Source of the DNA: Oscillibacter sp.
GTDB lineage: Bacteria; Bacillota; Clostridia; Oscillospirales; Oscillospiraceae
DNA: 34,287 bases
Assembly (NCBI GenBank): GCA_022796315.1
Contig: JAAWIL010000002.1
Location: 1 to 34,287, forward strand
Reading direction: 5' to 3'
The number at the start of each line of letters is the position of its first letter. Positions within the stretch are counted from its first letter, which is position 1. The notes beneath the pieces were generated by a model that was not told where the DNA came from, searched no databases, and saw only the letters and a list, made by a program, of their open reading frames with translations. The position numbers were made by a program, and so were the translations under genes. Of this stretch, positions 32,804 through 34,287 are shown in pieces.

Positions 32804-34075
32804 ATGAGCAATAAGTACATTGTCAGGCAGCCCATTAAGGATCGGGACGGGCGGGTCCTGGGAAACGAGATTCTCTACTATGGGGCGAACCTTCCCTTCA
32901 GCAAGGACCCGGACGCCAATGAGTTTGCCGCGGCAGATACGATTTATAACTTCCTGACCCACAACGGCAAGAAGGTGCTGAAGGGCTCTTTGAGCTTCAT
33001 GACCTTTACGCCCATGCTTCTGATGAAGCGGACCCCCAAGCTCTTTGACAAGTCGGAGCTGGTGATCCAGATTGACGACAGCGTCATCATTCATCCGCTG
33101 TCCATGCACTTTGTGCAGCAGTTCGCCCAGGAGGGCTACCAGATCGCGGTGAATGAGTTCCAGTTCGCGCCCCGGTATCTGGCGCTGCTGGACAGCATCG
33201 ACTACATCAAGATCAACGTCGGGCACACCAAGGGCGACGCCATGCACAACATCATCGAGGTGGCCCACAGCATGAACAAGAGCTGTATTGTCACGGGGAT
33301 TGAGACGGAGGAGCAGTACCAGACCGCCATTGCCCAGGAGGCGGACGCACTGGAGGGTACCTACGTGGCGGAGAAGCTGACCACCAAGGCCCACAGCAGC
33401 AGCTACCTGCAGAGCAATTTCTTCCGTCTGATGGTGGCGCTGTCCCAGGATACGCCGAACGTGGAGGAGGTCGAGCAGCTGATCTCCCTGGATGCCGGCC
33501 TGAGCTACGCCGTTTTGAAGATGGCCAACTCCGTGTATTTTGCCCTGCGGCACCGGGCCACCACCATCCACCAGGCCGTGATGGCCCTGGGCTTGGGGCA
33601 GCTGCGGCAGTGGGTGTACTTGCTCAGCGCCAGCAGTATGGACAATGAGATGGAGGAGGGGACGGAGGAGTTCCTGAAGCTCTCCTTCATGCGGGCGAAT
33701 TTCTGCAGCGAGCTGATGAAGTTCGCCAAGGATATCCCCATTTCCCGGTCGGACGCCTACCTGATGGGCATGTTCTCCACCTTGAACCATCTGATCGACG
33801 CGCCCATGGAGGAGATTCTGGCGGAGCTTCCGGTGACGGAGGACATCAAGGCGGCGCTGCTGCGGAAGGAAGGCCGCTGCGGCAAGCTGTTTGCACTGCT
33901 GCTGAGCTATGAGGCGGCGGACTGGAACTCCATCAACACGCTGGCGGAGGAGCTGGGCATTCCCAGCGAGGTGCTGACCAATGTGTATTTTGTCTGCATG
34001 GAGAACGTCAACGTTCTCTGGGAGCAGCTGACCAGCCCCTACCAGGCGGAAGAGACCGCGCAGCAGACTACTTAA
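32804..34075 (+). CDS. Degenerate EAL-HDOD signalling protein (YuxH-like)
   Basis: A 423-residue protein. The N-terminal half (about 1-200) is an EAL-like fold opening YIVRQPIKDRDGRVLGNEILYY, with EIL in place of EAL; the catalytic DDFG is replaced by NEFQF and IKID by IKIN, so c-di-GMP hydrolysis is unlikely. The C-terminal half is an HDOD domain (EVEQLISLDAGLSYAVLKMANS, ALGLGQLRQWVYLLS). Family members are signalling scaffolds of unclear target. The start at 32804, behind GAGGAGAGG, is preferred over 32762, which lies inside cheV. Operon position suggests a role in motility control. Confidence 0.85.
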   Translation: MSNKYIVRQPIKDRDGRVLGNEILYYGANLPFSKDPDANEFAAADTIYNFLTHNGKKVLKGSLSFMTFTPMLLMKRTPKLFDKSELVIQIDDSVIIHPLSMHFVQQFAQEGYQIAVNEFQFAPRYLALLDSIDYIKINVGHTKGDAMHNIIEVAHSMNKSCIVTGIETEEQYQTAIAQEADALEGTYVAEKLTTKAHSSSYLQSNFFRLMVALSQDTPNVEEVEQLISLDAGLSYAVLKMANSVYFALRHRATTIHQAVMALGLGQLRQWVYLLSASSMDNEMEEGTEEFLKLSFMRANFCSELMKFAKDIPISRSDAYLMGMFSTLNHLIDAPMEEILAELPVTEDIKAALLRKEGRCGKLFALLLSYEAADWNSINTLAEELGIPSEVLTNVYFVCMENVNVLWEQLTSPYQAEETAQQTT

Positions 34076-34176
34076 AAGAGAAAGACCGGCCTCGGCACAT
34101 GTTGGAGCTGTTGACAAAGTGCCTGAAATAAAGAGACAAGGGAGATTTCAAGCAAGAAAAAAGATGCCTTTCGGCA
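34076..34176. other. Junction between operon end and insertion sequence
   Basis: No gene is seen. A stretch at 34104-34123 (GGAGCTGTTGACAAAGTGCC) resembles terminal inverted repeats of transposons of this type, so the IS end may lie near 34104, about 30 bp after the last operon stop. No plus-strand terminator for the operon is evident here. Confidence 0.35.
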
Positions 34177-34178
34177 TC
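34163..34178 (-). terminator. Terminator of the minus-strand transposase
   Basis: GATGCC-GAAA-GGCATC followed by TTTTTT when read on the minus strand: a classic short intrinsic terminator. It begins within the TGA stop of the transposase fragment. Confidence 0.7.
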
Positions 34179-34287
34179 ACACTGAGTATTTAATCATTCT
34201 TTTGAGGTTCAAGGCCGCGGCGGAAAGGAGACAGTGGTCCTCCGCTGCCTCTAAACCTCGCCGCAGGAGACGCGTCAGGTTGTGTCC
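34177..34287 (-). mobile_element. Transposase C-terminal fragment (IS1182-like)
   Basis: Not in the ORF track because it runs off the edge. Reading the minus strand from 34287 gives 36 open codons ending at TGA (34177-34179), including LRRGLEAAEDHCLLSAAALN and then LKRMIKYSV. The pattern of a short basic segment, LL(S/T)AAAxNLKRM and a short tail is typical of the C-terminus of DDE transposases of the IS1182 type. The family assignment is from memory of that pattern. The rest of the element lies outside the window. Confidence 0.55.

Noticed and set aside
1-34287. tRNA or rRNA genes
   Set aside because: No cloverleaf with a TTCGA-type T-loop and no rRNA-like conserved stretch was recognised by eye.

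Overview
The window is GC-rich, with strongly G/C-ending codons, Gram-positive-style ribosome binding sites (AGGAGG-like), GTG and TTG starts and a Bacillus/Clostridium-type flagellar gene order. FliY, FlbD, CheV, CheC and CheD are present, and an S-layer (SLH) protein lies next to the operon. This suggests a GC-rich member of the Clostridia, probably an Oscillospiraceae-like gut bacterium. The taxon is inferred from gene content and style, not from a marker gene.

Left flank (1-6767). A repeat-like hairpin sits at the left edge. A promoter then drives a DUF3788 gene, which converges on a minus-strand pair (MBL-fold hydrolase, then metallophosphoesterase) across a shared 16-bp-stem terminator. 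A hairpin-rich intergenic stretch (2522-3195) holds an element with imperfect inverted ends of about 40 bp. Next come, on the minus strand, a MalY/PatB-type aminotransferase and an RluA-family pseudouridine synthase with a doubtful small ORF between them. A plus-strand secreted protein with an Ig/cadherin-like domain and three SLH repeats closes the flank.

Flagellar/chemotaxis operon (7415-34075, all plus strand). After an AT-rich promoter region and a leader of about 230 nt come flgB, flgC, fliE, fliF, fliG, fliH, fliI, fliJ, fliK, flgD, a TIGR02530-type flagellar gene, flgE, flbD, motA, motB, fliM, fliY, cheY, fliO, fliP, fliQ, fliR, flhB, flhA, fliA (sigma-28), two flgF/flgG-type rod genes, cheC, cheD, cheV and a degenerate EAL-HDOD gene. 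The genes are tightly packed, with several overlaps. Together they encode the MS ring, rod, hook, C ring and switch, export gate, ATPase complex, stator, the late-class sigma factor and part of the chemotaxis adaptation system. fliL, flhF and flhG are missing from their usual slots. cheA, cheW, cheB and cheR are not in the window.

The most interesting feature is in FliY. The CheY-binding peptide normally at the FliY N-terminus is absent. Three tandem 96-bp repeats in the linker between the CheC-like phosphatase domain and the FliN domain each carry a close look-alike (MSQEEIEAMLAGG or MTQEEIEAMLAGG). Other oddities are a Ser in place of the catalytic Asn in the first CheC site, an acidic Gly/Asp tail on FlgD, a compositionally different insert in FlgE, a mini-ORF coupled to the flhA start, and several perfect intercistronic hairpins without U-tracts.

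Right edge. Downstream of the last operon gene, a minus-strand transposase C-terminus with a terminator shows that an insertion sequence abuts the locus.
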